Position numbers and translations under genes: made by a program | Shown: piece after piece, positions 61,901 to 64,000 of the stretch | Numbering within the stretch: the stretch's first letter is position 1 | Layout of the letters: each line of letters opens with the position of its first letter | The notes under the pieces: generated by a model | What the model was told of the DNA's origin: nothing | Database searches by the model: none | What the model saw: the letters and a program-made list of their open reading frames with translations, nothing else | Assembly (NCBI GenBank): GCA_016801885.1 | Contig: CM028888.1 | Span: forward strand, 11,703,170 to 11,767,169 | Reading direction: 5' to 3' | DNA: 64,000 bases | Source: Toxotes chatareus | Taxonomy: Eukaryota > Chordata > Actinopteri > Toxotidae

Positions 61901-63809
61901 GTACCTTTTCTGTCCACTGAAAAAGCTGATCCTCTGCAATGTAGCAAATCACTTGGCATATCAAAACCTTCAGGGAAAGAAATCAAAGAGACATTTTACT
62001 CAGCATTTGAGGATCAAACACATTCTCCTGTCTGTGTAGTGTAACTCAAAGACAGGAACGACTGCTGCACTGATGGATAACAAACCAAAAAAAGAAGCCA
62101 CACACAGAGCTCTGTTTTCATGTGGGTCATGAAAGGCTCGAGCATTGCTCCAACAGTTTGTTTTTTTCTTGAGCTTGACATTCACTTTGCCTGTCTGTGT
62201 GGTATTTTCAGGTAGTGTACTGCAGCGCTAAAAGCGGGAGAGCCTCAAACAGGTGGGATTTTCATTCAAATGAGGTTGGCGCATAGAGAGATGTTGTATT
62301 TTGGTGAAAACTGTGTGAGTCTGTCAACAAGGGTAAACTAATCACTTGGAAAAAATGCACCAGAACTATGGAACTATATGTATAAATAAACTATTTTAAT
62401 TAAACACTCTCCAACTAGTGAGGCCTAGGTTCATTGTTTGTTTTATTTAACATAAAAAAACAACAAAAAATGCCCATTACAATATCCTAGAGCACAAGGT
62501 GATGTCCTCAGATGTCTTATTTTGTCTTGCCAACAGTCCTAAGATATTAAATTTACTATGATGTAAGACAGAAAAGGAGGAAATTCTGGGATTTGAGAAC
62601 CTGGATGCAGCAAATGTTTGGCATTTCTGCTTGACTTAAAATGATAAATCCATTATCAAAATGACTGTTCATTTTCTTTCGATCAACTGAATTGACTAAT
62701 CACTGCGGCTCCGTACCATACATACCCCCCTTCAGTCACCTCTCTACTGTCCACTGCCAACACACTCGCTAACCTCTAGGTGCATTTATATCAGCCTCAA
62801 AAATGAATATTATTATTATATATTATGAACATAATGATATTATGGTAACATGAATTCAGTAAATCAGTAATCTACAAATGAATGGGTGACTGTTACAGTA
62901 TCTGTTGTCCACGGCTGCTTTACACTGTATGAAAGTCATGTCCTCCAGCTCATTAAATCTACTGCAGGCAGCAGGAGAAGAGATGTGTGATAAATCTGAA
63001 GCGTCCACAGCAGTACAGTGCCATCACACACGGCTGTTCACTATGTTCATCTTGATTAAACCATGTGCAAATGACGCCAGGCTGACAGAAAATAACCGCA
63101 TACACGTCTGCTCACATCAGACTGGTCGGTTAAAACTCTGACAGCTTATGGAAGAGCCGGCGGATTACCAGGGCTCATTAATCCTGTGTGTCATGGCCTA
63201 CTTTCCAACTTTTAGAGCTGAAGTGGGGTTTTGTGTTTTATTCTTGAAATGTTTTACTGTGCAAGCACCTCTGTATGACATCAGTTACATATGATGTGAC
63301 CATTTATAAAATGAGATGCAGCAGACGAGTCAGAAATAGTGTTTGATTAATGTTGTCATATAAATGGCTTCAACAAACTTATTGTCATTCATTTCCACTG
63401 TCAGTCTGAATTCCTTATATTTCTCCACTAATTCATTCAGCTTTTTCCTTTAATCTGTCACGTTTGTAGAATGACAATGAACACAGTCATTGTAATGTTC
63501 TCTTAATATATAAGAGTTTGGGTTTTCAGGTGAACAGGAGCAAACTCGTTTAACCAAATGAGTACTGAGTTTACAACAGCCCGGTGCTTTCTGATGGAAT
63601 AATGAAATAGCAGACGCATTTTGCAGTGATGTTAGCAGCTATTTTGCTCAGTGTGTCACTCACTGATGGGTTTTCCTTGTTTCTGTAGAAAACACATGCT
63701 GACTCCTCGCTGGTTTGCCCAGTCACAGCCCGGCTCCTCTCATTCCACACTGACGCATGGCCCACTGTGTCCCAGTTTGCAGAGGTGAGAACGTACACTG
63801 ACAGAAACC
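58973..63809 (-). CDS. psmg1: PSMG1 (PAC1) proteasome assembly chaperone 1, last five exons; 5' end outside window
   Basis: Visible exons: 63664-63809, 61905-61967, 61420-61618, 60232-60362 and 58973-59050; phases close and the stop is TGA at the complement of 58973-58975. Recognised from FLSVYVLTSANWDTVG, ACVFYRNKENPS, CYIAEDQLFQW, SLEQPNIITGLPAA and the C-terminal DIQSNLYI, each aligning with human PSMG1. Together they cover about 205 C-terminal residues of roughly 290. Known role: PSMG1 pairs with PSMG2 to guide assembly of the 20S proteasome alpha ring and prevent off-pathway dimers. The last residues are an HbYX-like tail used to dock in alpha-ring pockets (here NLYI). Upstream exons lie to the right of 64000. 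Confidence 0.95.
60192..60206. repeat. C-rich run beside a psmg1 splice site
   Basis: Nine C, then G, then four C, located about 25 bp downstream (on the - strand) of the exon 60232-60362 donor. Confidence 0.6.
60625..60740 (+). repeat. Dispersed fish repeat (GGCAGATGCTTT...CTTGCTCAAGGACAC type)
   Basis: Contains 'ttggcagatgctttcgtcca', 'aagccacttacag', 'gcaatttggggtt' and 'gtgtcttgctcaaggacac'. This ordered set occurs in very many teleost loci. It lies in psmg1 intron between exons 60232 and 61420. Origin not assigned. Confidence 0.7.
61968..63663. other. psmg1: psmg1 intron without recognised features
   Basis: No exon, structured repeat or mobile element could be supported on either strand in this 1.7-kb intron. 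Confidence 0.5.
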
Positions 63810-64000
63810 CTGTGAAGACAGATCTGCTCAGTATTCAGCAACAGCTCAGCTGTGACTTTTTCTGATTTGTGATTTTTTTATTTTCTTGGCACAGGTTACT
63901 CATTTGACATGGTGATATTATTCTACTTTTATGTTTTGATGAATGACTGTTTACTGTGTTTGACATCAAGCACAAACATCAAGCTGACACTGTTAATGAG

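Noticed and set aside
1..64000. tRNA, rRNA, CRISPR, phage or bacterial operon features
   Set aside because: None of the expected structures were found; introns, poly(A) signals and microsatellites mark nuclear vertebrate DNA.

Overview
This is 64 kb of ordinary vertebrate nuclear DNA, almost certainly from a ray-finned (teleost, probably percomorph) fish. The genes are split into many short exons with GT-AG introns. Their predicted proteins closely resemble vertebrate TRIM37, POU2F3, SLC37A2, CCDC15 and PSMG1. Introns and spacers are rich in CA/TG microsatellites and in dispersed inverted-repeat elements of the kind common in fish. I see no rRNA, tRNA, CRISPR, operon or prokaryotic feature.

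Layout, left to right. (1) 1-600: the last coding exon, 3' UTR and poly(A) signal of an unidentified + strand gene. (2) About 1.56-22.5 kb: a complete trim37 on the - strand, with 24 coding exons, about 960 residues and a long 3' UTR. It is a RING/B-box/coiled-coil/MATH E3 ligase. (3) 24.0-35.4 kb: pou2f3 on the + strand, head to head with trim37. Twelve coding exons carry the POU-specific domain and homeodomain; a short upstream coding exon may be missing. (4) 35.4-39.1 kb: a gene-free spacer holding fish repeats and a 464-bp foldback element. (5) 39.1-50.0 kb: a complete slc37a2 on the - strand, with 18 coding exons and 499 residues. It is a 12-TM sugar-phosphate/phosphate exchanger. (6) 50.4-51.1 kb: an unusual cluster of five related ~100-bp units, three in one orientation and two in the other. 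(7) 52.0-57.35 kb: ccdc15 on the - strand, with 11 coding exons including a proposed 17-nt microexon. One intron contains a broken Tc1-like transposase. (8) 58.9-63.8 kb: the last five exons of psmg1 (proteasome assembly chaperone 1) on the - strand; its 5' end lies beyond the window.

Exon boundaries were set by hand from splice sites, reading phase and resemblance to remembered family members. All phases close in trim37, slc37a2, ccdc15 and the visible part of pou2f3 and psmg1. The genes do not form one functional pathway. From memory of the human map, they come from three human regions (17q22, 11q23-24 and 21q22), so the linkage is a teleost arrangement.

I did not find a convincing new biological system. 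The best leads are structural: complementary CA and UG repeats flanking trim37 exon 14, two TTAA-flanked foldback elements, a perfect 20-bp hairpin in a slc37a2 intron, the inverted repeat array upstream of slc37a2, and the ccdc15 microexon.
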